Notes under the pieces: model-generated | What the model saw: the letters and a program-made list of their open reading frames with translations, nothing else | Database searches by the model: none | What the model was told of the DNA's origin: nothing | Program-made: the position numbers and the translations under genes | Part shown: positions 32,881 to 45,300 of the stretch, piece after piece | Position numbering within the stretch: position 1 is the stretch's first letter | Layout of the letters: each line of letters starts with the position of its first letter | Origin: Crocodylus rhombifer | Lineage: Eukaryota > Chordata > Crocodylia > Crocodylidae | Direction of reading: 5' to 3' | Assembly (NCBI GenBank): GCA_038503035.1 | Contig: JAVSML010001080.1 | Coordinates: forward strand, 238,027-302,026 | DNA: 64,000 nt

Positions 32881-33284
32881 TTCTTCCTATCCAAATGTCC
32901 TGCTAAATTTAAAGTCAAATGATGACAGTTTAAATGTCAACCTTTGATATTTTTAAAATGTGAATTGTACTAGCACCTAAGACCAACAAATTTGGGAGCC
33001 CATCATGTTAGGTGTTATATAAATATAACTCCCTACTCAAATATACTAGTATTCTTAAGGACAATACATACCTTATCACTGATGGTTTAACAGAGTGGAT
33101 GGGAAAGAAATAGGGAGTTGCTGTATGAAAAAATAAGAAAGTGGTGAAGACAGGGGGAAAAATAGAAGGGAGGACAGAAAAGAAGAGAAGAGAAACTATA
33201 AGGGGCAGAAATAGCAATGCAGAAGACAATTTTCATTCATGGGTGATGCTGTTAAATAATTCCTTGGTGTCTCAAATCAGCAGA
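32881..33284. other. AT-rich DNA with one weak exon candidate
   Basis: A purine-rich plus strand at 33120-33210 is the polypyrimidine tract seen from the other side. No other feature. Confidence 0.35.
33072..33120 (-). CDS. Weak 49-bp exon candidate, minus strand
   Basis: Minus-strand acceptor CCACTTTCTTATTTTTTCAT then ACAG and donor AAG|GTATGTATTG, both strong. One frame is open, entered after two bases: TPYFFPIHSVKPSVI, leaving AG. The start phase is 1 and the end phase 2, so it does not join directly to the segment at 15148-15192. The upstream pyrimidine tract is long and low in complexity, so a chance match is likely. No domain recognised. Confidence 0.2.
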
Positions 33285-33400
33285 GATGCCCTATGCCTAA
33301 AGAAGGGTGGCTGTGCCCGAAAGCTTGCCAAGAACTTTTTTCCAACTACTCAGTTGATCTAATAAAAGCTTTCACATCTACTCAAAGAATCTTGCCTGCT
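33285..33400 (+). repeat. Penelope/SINE-like repeat with hammerhead-like block, copy 2
   Basis: Words in order: CTAAAGAAGGGTGGCTGTGC, CCGAAAGCTTGC, TTTTTTCCAACTACTCAGTTG, ATCTAATAAAAG and ACTCAAAGAATCTTGCCTGC. Same family and orientation as 49240-49355. Confidence 0.7.
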
Positions 33401-34226
33401 GTTAAATAAGAAACATTTCCTCCCTCTGCACAGTTCTTACAGCTGTGGTAAAACTGTGTGTTGTATTTTAGAGAAAAACAGGTAACTTTTTGAAAATAAG
33501 AAAACAGCAACAAACTCTGAAAACAGACTTGCTAGTCCCCAGCAGTCTTCCTACAAGCAACACAGGAAGCTCCAGTCTCAAATTCATCTCTCCTGTTAGA
33601 ACTAGTTCCCGTTAAACATCAATGAATTAAACACAGCAACAGCCCTATGAGATAAAGAAATATTATATAAACCATTTTAGAGATGGAGGGCATAAAAAAG
33701 TTAAGTGATTTGCATTAAATTATATAATAGGTCACAGGCAGGGTTAAAACCCAAATTTTCCCACATAGACGTCCTTCCTTTCCATCCAGTTTTGATAAAC
33801 TGGGTGTATAGAAAATAAGTTAAAATTTCTACTTCAGCCTCTTTTTATGACTAGCAGTCTCCAAGCAGTGCAACAAGATACTCTTTCAAATTCTCTCTTA
33901 GCATTTGAACCAACTGTTAATCTTTGAAGAAAAAGCATGTTGTTGATTTTTTATCCAGTAACCCTTTGAAAGAAACCCTGTTCTGATTTGTTCTCTATCC
34001 TTAGAAGCAAGTCCTTAAGAAAGTGTAGCTTTCTGGGAATTAGGCATCACTGTGTGGGTTGATATTTCTGGAAGAGGGGACTGCCTAAGGGTGCAAACTC
34101 ATGGCACAAACTGCTTTAGAGTAATTTCTAGTAAGTGTAAATGAGTTTTCCCAAACTAACTACATGCAGTCAGTGCTATTACAGCATCTGGCCACAAGGC
34201 AGCAGAGGATACAGTCTGCATTAAGC
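33401..34226. other. AT-rich intron-like DNA
   Basis: No gene. Ends in CATTAAGC, the left target duplication of the next hAT MITE. Confidence 0.4.
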
Positions 34227-34725
34227 CAGGGCTGTTCAACTGACTGTCTGCGGGCTGCATGAAGCCCACAAGAAGATAACATGTGGTCTGTGGACTCCCG
34301 CCTGGCCACCACTCTTAGCCCACTGCTCTTGTGGCAGCAGCAGCAGCCAAGGTCTCCAGCCTCCCCTTCTCCCCCTCCAACTTCTGGTTCCTGCCCCTGG
34401 TCCTGGGAGTAGGGCAGTGCAGCACAAGGGTGCCAGGCTGCACACACTGCATGCCTGGCAAAGGAGGAAACCAGGCTACCCATGACATACGCTGCAAGTG
34501 GGATGCCTGTGTAACAGGAGGGTGTGGATGTTGTCTGTATTGTGGGGTAGGCAGCCTGTGCAACTTATGTGGCTGGGGTTGGGGTGAGGTTATATACACA
34601 GCATAAGGGGAGCTGGGCTGTATGCCTGGTGGGAGAAGGAAAGAGGGAGCTGGGCTGCACATATGGCAAGGAGAGCGCAGTCCCTGAAGTGTGCAAGCCC
34701 CCAGTGCACAACAGTTGGAGATCTG
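34227..34725. mobile_element. hAT MITE, 499 bp, perfect 8-bp duplication
   Basis: Exact CATTAAGC at 34219-34226 and 34726-34733. Ends CAGGGCTGTTCAACTGACTG and, reversed, CAGATCTCCAACTGTTGTG. The interior is GC-rich and non-coding; its open frames are low-complexity. Confidence 0.88.
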
Positions 34726-34733
34726 CATTAAGC

Positions 34734-35507
34734 AGATGGCTACCTGTAAATGAACCTGACTCAGGAAGCAGACACATGACTGCTACACGATTAGAAACAA
34801 ACCAGGGTGCAGGGGTAACTGTACTCTAGAGGGGACTGACACCTAATGGTCTATAATAGTACATTATGTATCAACTCCACTTTCAACACAGAACAACACA
34901 ATATATATCTGCCCCTTGAATATTAATTTCTGACTATTTGTGATACAACCAATGTGTTAAAAGCAAACTATACTCAGAATATACTCATATTCTGTATCAT
35001 CAAAGTCTCCTCCAGTGGGAAGCTGACCTGCTATCTAACTAAGGGGGTGGGGGGAGGCACTGAAGTCAGAACACTGGTATGAAATGAAAGGACCACACTA
35101 AGGACCAAAGTGAGATGACAGTGGCATTGGAATAAAAAAGCAACAGTATTTCAGGCTTATAAACATATTTTCAATCCATTACAGAAGGTTTATAAAATAT
35201 GTGCATAATACATACGCGTTTATGATTATAAAATACTTAAATCCCTATAACCTAGTTCATCCACTTAGTTTAATCAGCGTGGAAGTGACCATATAGAATA
35301 TGAGTTGTTACATTACTGGAAAATTGTACACTGAGTTAATGTAAACTTCTAATTAGATTTTTTTTTAAAGTAATAGAGACATTAAATGGAAACTACAAAT
35401 ATGTAGTTGTTATATTATTAGTTTTAATTTAAGAACTAAATCAAAACAGCAGCACATTCTTTTTTTGTGACATTGTGCCGCAGCTGAATACTTCTTAATT
35501 GGGTTGC
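34734..35507. other. AT-rich DNA, no gene seen
   Basis: Unique sequence without exon or element signals that I trust. Confidence 0.4.
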
Positions 35508-36480
35508 TGTAAGATCCTTTCAGGCATGTCAGGGTGTGGGCACTGTGGCAAGCCAGTTGGGGGTGCTCTTGCACTGAGCCACCCACCTTGCTGAGCCCAA
35601 CCGCTTTCCAGGATCCGAGTGCCTCCCTGGGGGCCCCTCACATCTGGCTGAACCCCTTCCTGGAGCACACCCACTAGCCTGGGGGTAACGCAACCACCAC
35701 TCAGGGTTTGGAGTGATCCTGGCTCTGTGACCCCTGGGAAACACAGGCCTAGTAGCCCTTGAGGATACCTGACCCACTTCAAGAACTTGAGGTGCTTCCC
35801 TTGGTTTAGAGCACAAATAGTGGTCTTCCTTAGTTAGCTGAACCAAGGAGACCGCAAGGCATAATCTAGACTCACTCCCAATAAGTCTCCCATGCTAGGT
35901 ACAAAGGAGAATTTTATTGGCTACAAGGAGTAGATTTGGAATAGGATATAGGGTACAGCATTATCAGAGAAATCCCACAGAGCAAACTGGCATAGCTGGG
36001 TAGCCTTTGATCATGCATCTGAGTTACTGCAAGCAATGTATCTAGTTAGATCTCAGGTAGCTTACTCGAGTAGCATCTAGAGGCAGGTGGAGATTCCCTC
36101 TGAAGGCAGGTAGTTCACTGATCATGAGTTTCAAAGAAAGCAAGTTTCAGATGGTCCAGCTTCTAAGTTTTCATGGCTACTGCCCCTCCTCCTGGGCAGT
36201 CCTTAAACTTATGACCTCATTTACCTGGTCCAATGGAGGCCAGCACTTGTTGGCTGCCAGCCAACCAATTTGAAATGCATCACTGGTTGCCAGGTAGACT
36301 GGCAAGATTTCTAGCCCACTCCTAATCAGGTTGGCATTGCTTAGAACAATAGGGAGTGTAAGCCCCTCACCCAAGTATGTGATGCCGGTCACATAGGCAG
36401 AAGGAGCAGGTTTCCCCCCTTCCTCAGAAATGTATCCAGCTCAGGTTACAACTTAGGGTTACAACTTACCTCTGCAGACA
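35508..36480 (-). mobile_element. Possible solo LTR or LTR-like segment, minus strand
   Basis: The block has different composition from its AT-rich flanks. It begins TGTAAGATCC and ends GCAGACA, so either strand reads TGT...ACA. On the minus strand there is an AATAAA signal at 35913-35918, preceded by CCCTATATCC near 35950, and a donor-like GAG|GTAAGTTGT near 36467. No flanking duplication, primer binding site or internal retroviral gene was found, so the call is tentative; it may be another kind of repeat. Confidence 0.25.
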
Positions 36481-38847
36481 CCATGTTAACTAAACTGTCA
36501 CATAGCAGTTTTTGGGGAGAGACAGAGGTGGCATTATGCCACAGGCACCACCACTACTACCAGGTGAAACTATGCTACACACCTCTGTTTCTGGGTGAAG
36601 CTTGCACAGCCAGATTGGGGAGGACTGCAGCAAGCTTATCAGATAAACCCAATGCAGGCAGAAGTACTGGATCCTACTTCAGGCCTTCCTGATCAGGCTC
36701 TATATGACATGCACAGGGCAGTTTCACATGGCAGTAGCAGTGACAGCACCTTAGTTAAGAACTGCTGATGTAAGCCAAGTTATCACAACATTGGTTTTCA
36801 ATCAGGGTCTCACTAAATTCAGCAGTTATGGAGGGTGTCCTGAATCTAACAAGGTTGAGACTTACTGTTATACAACAGCAGCCTTTTACAGGAAAACCAA
36901 AAAGAGGGCTTGCTAGGATTAGAGCCACAGGCAATGACAGTCAAAAGGTATTTTTTTTGGATGTAACCTGAAACTTTTTCTTCAAAACCAGCTGGGGAAA
37001 ATGAGGGCATGTGATATATGCAAGGAAAAGGCCTTCCCGTGGGTCCAGAAACTTAGTGAGGGAGTAGGGGGGAGAAAAGGTGGGGGCAGCAGTAGCATCA
37101 TCAATTAGTCAGCAGTGGCTCCAGGAGCCATGGCAATGAACACTGCCACTGCTGCCTTCCACACCTGACTTCCATTGCTAAATTTGAGGAGTGGACCTGT
37201 GGGGAGGCCCACTCCTCAACCGTGTGCTGGATTAACCAACCCTATGCACCAGCCAAATGACCACATATGGCATGCCAGATCCAACCTCAGCATCCAACCC
37301 CAGTGCACCTGCCGATCCCACCATCTGGTGGCAGCAGGGCCAGATGGGCCCCATCGTGCACTGGCTCTGGGCCCAGTGATGGTACAGCCAGGTGGGGCCC
37401 AAGGTGCACTAGCTTAAGCCCCAGTCCTATAGAAGTACAAAAGTATTACAAAAAAGTTGTACACAGATCAAACCTTTGCCATCAGAAGTACAATACCAAG
37501 TGCAGGTGAAAATCCAAGGTCCAAGTGCTTTTTTAGGCTGGCTCAGCCAGACTGCAGACAAGGAGTTGTGTACAGAATGTGTAAATACATAAAATAACTG
37601 CCCCTTGATAGATTTTCAATAGACCTGGTAAACTGATTGATGCATCAAACTTCACATTATTGAGGATATAGAAACTAGTTTGACTGAAGCTCCCTTAAAT
37701 ACCATATGAAACTGAAAAAAAACCTACTGTTTGAAACAGAAGATTATAATCACTTTGGGTATGTTTGCACAAGCTCTTCTCCACACTAAATGCTACAAAT
37801 ATCAACAGATCATAGGATGATATTTCTCACAGGGCTCTCTCACAGAACTGGAAGAATTACACATTCAACCTTTCTGAAAATTTCCTATGATTTACAAATC
37901 AGCTCTATCCTACTGCTCATAAAGACCACTTCAAAGGAGACATGAATAAATTCATCCAAATTCATATTAAGTTGGAGTTAACATTTAAGACACCTCTTTT
38001 GAAATGTAAGTAATGTTACCAGAACTGACTTTCCTTAAAAACTACTCTTTCAAACAAGCACTTCTAAAAGAAAAATGATTCACATTTTTTGGTATGAAAC
38101 CTGGCATAAAACTAAAGTAACTTCCTTTCAGCCTTAAAATGATAAAGATATCATCAACTAAGTAATGGAAGAAGAATTGCCTGCACTTTACTATTTCATA
38201 GTATGCTCCAACATTTAGCCTACTGCACAGATTAGCTTATTCCAAGGAACAGTTTATTTATTTATAGAAGGCATTAAATACAATTTTGTCCAGCGTTTCT
38301 AATGAGAAACCTGCACACATTTTCAGACACAGGAACAATAATATCTAGTTCCCCTTCAGCCAACAGCTGGTAACTGAAATCTAAAGAAACTTAGATACAA
38401 TCTACACCGCAAAAATTTCTCTCTCATAATTTTTCCCCCACTTCGCCCTCAGAAATCCACCTGAAGTTTCAGGATCCCCAGGCTCTTTTCCAGGACTACA
38501 GGAATAGTGAGAGGCTTCCTCTTCTCCAGCTGCCACTCAGCTCAGAAGAGAATAATGTAGAGGGGAATCAAAGCCCCTACACTCAGCAAAAATTTCTCTA
38601 TCATTGCTAGAACTGTTCAGGAAAACATGGGCAGAAATTATTTCAAAAGGAAATATAACTCTTTTTAGTCTAGAAACAGCAACCTCACACTTCCACTCCC
38701 ACATTTAGCTACTCCTTCCTGGTCCTTCTGCACCAAGGGCCATCTGGAGAGAGATGAGAAAGCTCTGACACCACTCCACACTGTAAAGTTCTATCAGGTC
38801 AGTAAAAGAAAGAAGAGTCCAAAGCTCCCATTCAGGTTTGTCTACAA
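36481..38847. other. Mostly unique intron-like DNA
   Basis: A GC-richer patch at 37080-37430 carries short repeats (CCAGTGATGG, GGGCCCAAGGTGCAC) and may be an unrecognised hAT fragment. The rest is AT-rich and empty of recognisable features. Confidence 0.35.
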
Positions 38848-40137
38848 CAGCGGTGTCCAACCTTTTTGAATGTGGGAACAGATCATGAACTTTTTATCAC
38901 CCAGTGGGCCAGCGAGCCATATTCAAAGACCTCACAGGAAGTAGTATCACATCAGGAAGTGATGTCATGTGACCGTTGACACCAATGAAGTTGCAGGGGT
39001 TGACATGGTGCTGGCTAACATGGCATGCATGCTTGGGTTGACATGGTGCTGCAGGAGCCGCTTGGCTACAACCGGGTTGACCTGGTGCTGGAGAAGCTGC
39101 AGGGCCAGGCCAGGGATGACCTGGGGCCCGCCCAGCCTGCCAGCGCCATGCCCAGGTTGACATGGTGCTGCAGGACCTGCCTGGGCAGAACCGGGTTGGC
39201 ACCGGCCAGGAAAAGCAGCATGCAGCTGAAGCTGGCTTCCCATGTGCTGCTGGGGACGGGAGGCGGCCAGCCAGCAGAAGTGGCAGCGGAGCCGTGCGCC
39301 ACTTGGGACTAACCGGTACAGGCCCACCCCGTCCCGAGCGGCACACGGCTCCGCCGCCGCTTCTGCTGGCCGGTGCCAACCCGGCCAGCAGCACGAGAAG
39401 TGGTCGAGGCCTCGCACGCAGACAGCCGGGCCCAGGGAGCCGCAGCACCTAGGGGGAGACTAGCTGGGGGAGTAGGCACCGCCTTGCTGTGGGGCAGGGC
39501 AGGGCAGGGCAGTGGGGCTGGCTTGAAGCAGGCTGGTAAGGAGGCAGGCGCGGGCTGGCAGTGCCAGCAGCCACTGCTTGGCCTCTTGCCCAGGGCCGCT
39601 CCAGCAGTGCAGGGAACGAGCACGGGCTCGTGTCAGGGCGGGGAGGTGGGGGCAGGAGCATGGGCACTCCTAGACGCGCATCCTCCCTGCCAAGAAAGAA
39701 GCTGGATGTGGAGCACCTCTGGGCTGGGCTCCTCCTGCCTCCCGCCCAGGCCAGCTCCGGCAACCGTGCGCCCCGGAGCCCCGAGGCACCCCCAGCTCCG
39801 TGCGGGAACTTACCCAGTGCTTCCGTCCACCAAGCACACGGGCAGGGTGCGGAGCCAGAGGAGAAACTGCAGGCGCTTCCTCAGCTCGTCCAGTCAGGCA
39901 TGGCTGGGGCAGCACCGTGCCACGTAGCTCTTGGGGCAACAGCGGTGGGACCCGGCTCACTTGATGAGCTCAGCCCCGCAGGGGAAAGCAGCTCCCCCCC
40001 CCTCGCTGCTGGCTGTGGCCCGCCCCTGCCTGCCTCGCCACTGCAGAGCACGGAGCAGGCGCCAGGACTCCTCGCCTGTCCTGAGCAAGGGACCTTGGGC
40101 CAGATAAAGTGGCTTGGCTGTATGTTGGACAAGCCTG
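38848..40137. mobile_element. hAT element, 1.29 kb, with CpG-rich core
   Basis: Ends CAGCGGTGTCCAACC and, reversed, CAGGCTTGTCCAACATA. Flanks GTCTACAA (38840-38847) and ATCTACAA (40138-40145) agree at seven of eight positions. The interior is unusually rich in CpG and carries a short minisatellite. Long open frames on both strands in the core reflect base composition; none has a transposase motif. Non-autonomous. Confidence 0.75.
38999..39200 (+). repeat. Minisatellite: GTTGACATGGTGCTG units
   Basis: GTTGACATGGTGCTG occurs near 38999, 39036 and 39155, and GTTGACCTGGTGCTG near 39076, followed by GGGTTGGCACCGG. Spacing is irregular, roughly 40 bp and then 80 bp. Confidence 0.7.
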
Positions 40138-40149
40138 ATCTACAAGATT

Positions 40150-40400
40150 AGTCTACAGCAAACTGCTGAACCGCAAATCAGATCCAACCCCTGGTGCAAG
40201 GTCATTTAGCCCACAGGGCTCTCTCTGGGTATGAGAGAAGCCTAATGGGCTGTGGCCCTGCATGCTAGATTGGACATGCAGGGCAGCATGGCCAGGCATA
40301 GGTGAGCTCCAATCCCAGTGCATGGAGTGCAATCCGGCCCATGGCCCAGCCCCACTCATCTGACCCATAGGGCCAAAACTTTGAGCACCACAGTGTTCAC
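40150..40400 (-). mobile_element. Probable hAT fragment
   Basis: The right side read in reverse is CACTGTGGTGCTCAAAGTTTTGG, close to the hAT terminus CAGTGGTTCTCAAACTTTTT, followed by CCTATGGGTCAGATGAGTGG. The other end is not clear. Confidence 0.35.
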
Positions 40401-40515
40401 ACAGTACCTTGTATCTGGAAAGAACATGTGTTTGCACTGCACAAGCTCAACCAGCAGGTGGCAAATAGCAGCCTGGCAATGTTATACAACTAAGATCTCA
40501 GTTTAGTCTGGAACC

Positions 40516-40708
40516 TGTGTGTGTGTGTGCGCGTGCGCATGTGTGTGCGTGTGCATACACACAGAAGAAAACAGACCATTGGTTTCAAGTTCTAAACTGA
40601 CAGTGTGTGTGCACGCATATATGTGCACACACACACCCCCCCATTGGTTCCAGAGTTTCTAAACTGAGAGAGTATGTGTGTATGGATGTGTATGTATATG
40701 TATATACA
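40516..40708. repeat. Compound TG/CA/TATG microsatellite with duplicated spacer
   Basis: Two TG-CA blocks separated by copies of a spacer: ACCATTGGTTTCAAGTTCTA then AACTGA, and CCATTGGTTCCAGAGTTTCT then AAACTGA. Parts read as inverted TGTG..CACA arms. Confidence 0.85.
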
Positions 40709-42084
40709 TATGCTGCCCTGCATGTCCAATTTTTTGTAAAAAAAGGGAAGTCACACCCCTAACCAACTTGGTTATAGCAGTAGATCAAGTCTTCATTATC
40801 AGAAATAAAGTAGCAACTGCAAGTTAAAATCTCAAAATCTAAACACTTTTTAGAATGGTACAGCATGACAGCATGCAGCAAAACTAAAGGTACACACACA
40901 CTAGTTTTAAGAAGCTTTTCAAAGAAAGACAAAACATTTTATAAAGGTAGGTTTTAACAAGCATAAGCCAAGTATTGAGAGGGACTTAGAACTGAAGTTA
41001 AGAAGGGTAACTACTACTAGTTAGGAACATATTTAAATCATAGACTAAATTTCTTAATGTTTAAATTTCTTAATGTTAGCAAACAGAGAATTTGGTAGCC
41101 ATATAGCAAATGCATGGATCTAAAATAACATGCCTACATCCACAGTAAATGAAGAAGTAAAAAGCATGTGCTTAAATGTTTTGATGAACTGCAGCACTAC
41201 TGCAGAAAACCAGCTACTAATAATAAGTCTGCAATAAACTGTGGCAAACTTTCTCTAGGTAGAGAGACTCAACTGACTCTCACCACTCTACTAACAGAAC
41301 ACACTGCATCTAAGGCCTGATTCTGGAGCAAGCATCTCCCTTCAGCTACTGCTGTTGGGCAATGCAGTGGTGCTGGGAAAAACATTCCCCGTTTGGAGCC
41401 TCATACAGTTTGCCACTTACACACCAGAGCCACGCACTAGAGCCACTGTGGACTTCCCATCTCACTCCTACTCTGAAAAGCTGGGGGTTAGGCAGACTGC
41501 CCATTTCAGAAACAGGAAGGGAACCTTCTCATATATCAAGACTGCTGGACTACTTTGCAGGTCTTTCCACCTTCTCCTAGGCATTCAACAATGTATGTGG
41601 GGGGGAGGGGTGGAAGGAGGAGGAGGATTATTCTTGTACTTTGGTAAATTCCACTGCAGTTAGTGAGGAGGCCTCTGTAACCATTTGCTTGGGTTACCAA
41701 GCAAGGCAATTGAAACAACTGTACTAGAAATAATCAAAAGAGCAAGTGAAAGATATTTTAAAGGTGAGTGAAGTAAAAGAACAGGTGTCAGTATATGGAC
41801 CAGGTGTTCACCTGTAAGTCAAATTATAAGCAGGTGTACAGGATACTAGTGGTCAAATGCTACCAACTATCAATTCCAAAAAGGTATTTCATTCACCACA
41901 TCAAACATGCATTTTAAAAACAAGTGTTGTAAAATTATTGTTTCCCAAAAGGCATATTAGTATTATTACAAGTGATTCAGAAAAAACCTGAATACTATCT
42001 TAAGGGTAAGTATAAATACTCTGAATGGATCAAGATTAAAAGGAGAGTGCAACACAAGGTCTCAGTTTGTGGTTTTTGGAATAG
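40709..42084. other. AT-rich intron-like DNA, no gene seen
   Basis: A plus-strand 102-codon frame at 41355-41663 has ordinary composition but no splice or start context and runs into a G-rich run at 41598-41632. No element recognised. Confidence 0.35.
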
Positions 42085-42390
42085 TCATTGACTGGTTAAT
42101 GAACCCAGCTGACAGGGGCAGTAGAGGGACACAATGGATGGAACAAAAGGAGGCTATATGACCTGGATTTTGCTGACAATGTTGCAGCACTGGCAAAGAG
42201 GGTAGATGGCCTACAGAAGATGATAGACAGGGTAGTAGAGGTATCAGGCTAGCATCTATTGAAGTGAAGATAACTGCAAAAAAGTTCAAGGTGATGCTGC
42301 TCCAGGAGATAATAAGCAGAGATGTAAAGATTACAAATGAGAAGCTGAAACAGGTGGGAAAAGATTGGTTCCTTGGGAAACACCTTTAGT
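42085..42390 (+). pseudogene. Relic of a second LINE reverse transcriptase (not CR1)
   Basis: From 42157 the frame reads YDLDFADNVAALAKRVDGLQ then KMIDRVVEVSG, and in a shifted frame ITAKKFKVMLLQ. DLDFADD is the catalytic motif C of reverse transcriptases in the RTE/R4-like LINE groups, followed by ALL/ALA and a spacer to the T-KT-KVM block. CR1 instead reads KFADDTKLWG. The second aspartate is Asn here, and a stop (TAG) and frame change follow, so it is dead. No neighbouring part of the element is recognisable. Clade placement is inference. Confidence 0.6.
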
Positions 42391-45300
42391 AATGACAGGG
42401 AGTGTTACTGTCAAGTAGCACGTTAACCTATTTAATTTAGTTCAGTAATCACACTGGAATTTACCACAGTACAAGAATAACCTCCTCCTCCTCCTTTCCC
42501 CTACACACCCACCCACACTCACCCAAGATTGGGCACTGGCCCTGCAGAGACTACATGCTGAGGGAATATGTTCATCTTCCCTAGCTTGTGGCTCCCCTCA
42601 CCTTATCTGATATAGAAAAGGGGAGTGAGCAAGGACTCTGGTTTCCAGTGTTGTTTACCAGCCACCTTCATACTTTTAATTTTAAACAGGTTTTACAGAT
42701 TCTCAGTATTTTTCCCTACTGGAGGTGATGTCACTGGGAGGAGCAGCATCTGCTCTTGTATGCTTCCCCTTTCACTGGCAGTGGCAATAATGAAGATGAG
42801 GGGGTGCAGATGGAGACACAGCAAACAGCATGAGCAAAATGCCACTGCATTAAAGATATAAAGACATCCATTGTTCTAGTCACATTCATACTGCTGGCAT
42901 ACACAGCAACTTGCTTTTTAATGTACAATTAAGCACTGATCAAGTTATTTCAAAACTATGAATCTTCAGATATACAGAAAGAGGCTTTTTCAAAAGATAT
43001 GCCTGGAATGTTTGCAATTATGAATTGTGCAAAGTGAGTTCCAATGAAAGGCTAAATTTACGTAGCCAACATATGAGAATGGTTTTAAAAAGTACGTGCA
43101 CAAATAAGACATAGCTTGAGCTGGGTTGGAGTTTAGATGGGTGCAAAATTAAAACTTCCCTTAGTTGCTTTGATCACATGTATAGTTGACCCTGTCTGCT
43201 CGACATTCTAGTTTTTTCCACTTACACCAACATAACAATGCCTGGATTCCTGTAGCACCAAATGCTCCTTCTATAAGTTTAATATCTTCCTAGTTTATTA
43301 AAAAGTAAATGGGTACCTTAAATTTATTCAAATTGCTTTAATTTTTTTGCATTTTTAACTTTGCTGTCATTTCCACCCAAATATATACATGCTTCACTTT
43401 ATGCAATACCAGGCGTCCTCCTGAAAGCAAGTTATTCACCCATGTAACCATATGAAGCATCAGAGCTAAGAAGGGCAGTTCCTACTAATCTGGTTGCTGG
43501 AGTTTAACCTCCACTGATATATCCTTAGCTCCTCAGTACTGGGTCAATAACTTCTCTAATTAGAAAGTGCCCATCACACTGTATACACCATTGCCAGATT
43601 TAAAATATGAAAATTTGATCCAGTTACCCCAAAAAGGAAGAGATTAACATTGATTACTGGACAGCTGTACACACATAGTTATAAACTTAGGTTATAGTTG
43701 AATTTTTAGAAATGTGTAATAAGAAATAACACACAGTAAAATACTACTCTTCCCTTCAAATTATTTTTTTAAAACCCCTCATTTTTGGAAGGATGGAGAG
43801 AACACAAATCTCAGAGAAAAGTCAGAAAGACAAAATGTGACAATATTTAGGTCTCCAACAGGCTATAATGAAACAGAGAATGCTACCAGGTAGGTCTTCT
43901 GAATTATTATGTGCTAACTTTCTAGCCTGCTGAGAAAAACAAGACTCCAAAGCTTCATCACAGAGGCTTTACAACAGTAAAGCAAAGAAATGAAGCTTGA
44001 TGTAAAGCTGGTGATACATCAGTTATGTTAATTTGAATCAAATGTAGGAAAGTTTCTACAGATTAGTAACAAATCAGTGTTTGGCACAGTTCTAGAAATG
44101 GACTGAATGGAAATAACTGAACACTACTGAAACTAATTCATACACTGAGGAATACATATAAAAGGAATAAGATGAAACCTCACTCTAAACAGAAAACATG
44201 TCTTATAGGCCTAATAGGCTTTCAATAGCTTCAAGAGTTACTGATAAAGGGACAAGTTTGACAGCCATATTATCAATGTCTATTTTCCTCTTTTTTGAAT
44301 ACATAGTTAATGTTATCCAAGTTAAGTTCTAACATGTGGGATTTTCTATAGTTATTATTTAGAACATGGACTACATGTTTTTAGTGATTTAGCCTGACAG
44401 ATGCAAGCCTGGATGCTGCAAATTAGATACAGAGGTCTGAATTATTTATTTTTCAAAATTATGCAGCGTACTTCTCTACATCTCCCTAGGCACAAGATCA
44501 ATGAAAAGGAACTTGGCACAGATGCATAAATTACCACGTACTATGAGAAAAACACTCAAAAAGAAATATACTCTGCCTACGGAGAATCTTTCACTCAAAC
44601 CCCCACCCCCAAGACAAAATGATTATGTGGCAGACCCCTGCAGCATGCTCGGAAGACTGTTACCCACAGGCTGTTAGACCAGAGGGAGAAAGAGGAGACT
44701 AAACTGTAATGCCAAGAAGAATGATAAAGTCCTGACACTATCTACACACACTCATTATTGTTATCTGGATACTTAACAGGAATATTAAGAGGTGACTTCC
44801 CAACAGCTCCAGATGAATAAATCACAGGGACTGCTTCTCTAACCATTCCAACTGATTTCAGGTAAAGCAGGAGGAGAAGCAACCTTTAAGGATACAGAAC
44901 ACAAACTATACAAGGTTCGAAGGCAAACCTTCAAATTGTGTTTAAAGGCTTTGAAATCAGTGCAAGCTATGGAACATGGGCATCCTGATCTTAAAACAAC
45001 TTTAAGCAAAGCATAATAGTAACTAAAGTGCTTTATAATAATCTGATCTGAAATAGTGAGAAAGGCAAGGAAAACAGTAGTAGAAAACATATCATTAGGA
45101 CAGGTTGTCAGAGAAATAACAGTCCTAGCTCTGGCAATCTTGCACTGCAAATCTGAATCATCAAAAAGCAGACATAACATACCTTTCTTAATCAAAGGAG
45201 GACATTTCATATTTAGTGATAACATCAGTTACTTCCACCGCTGGCATTTTCCAGGATAAGCCTTATCCAGCACAGTACAGTTTAAAAACTAGTGCTAAAC

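Noticed and set aside
38897..40151. Several 100-196-codon frames in the CpG-rich block
   Set aside because: They fall inside a hAT element with recognisable ends; openness is due to high GC. No transposase motif and no splice support.
44839..45225. 128-codon minus-strand frame
   Set aside because: No recognised motif and no good splice signals; it may be an old repeat but I could not support that.
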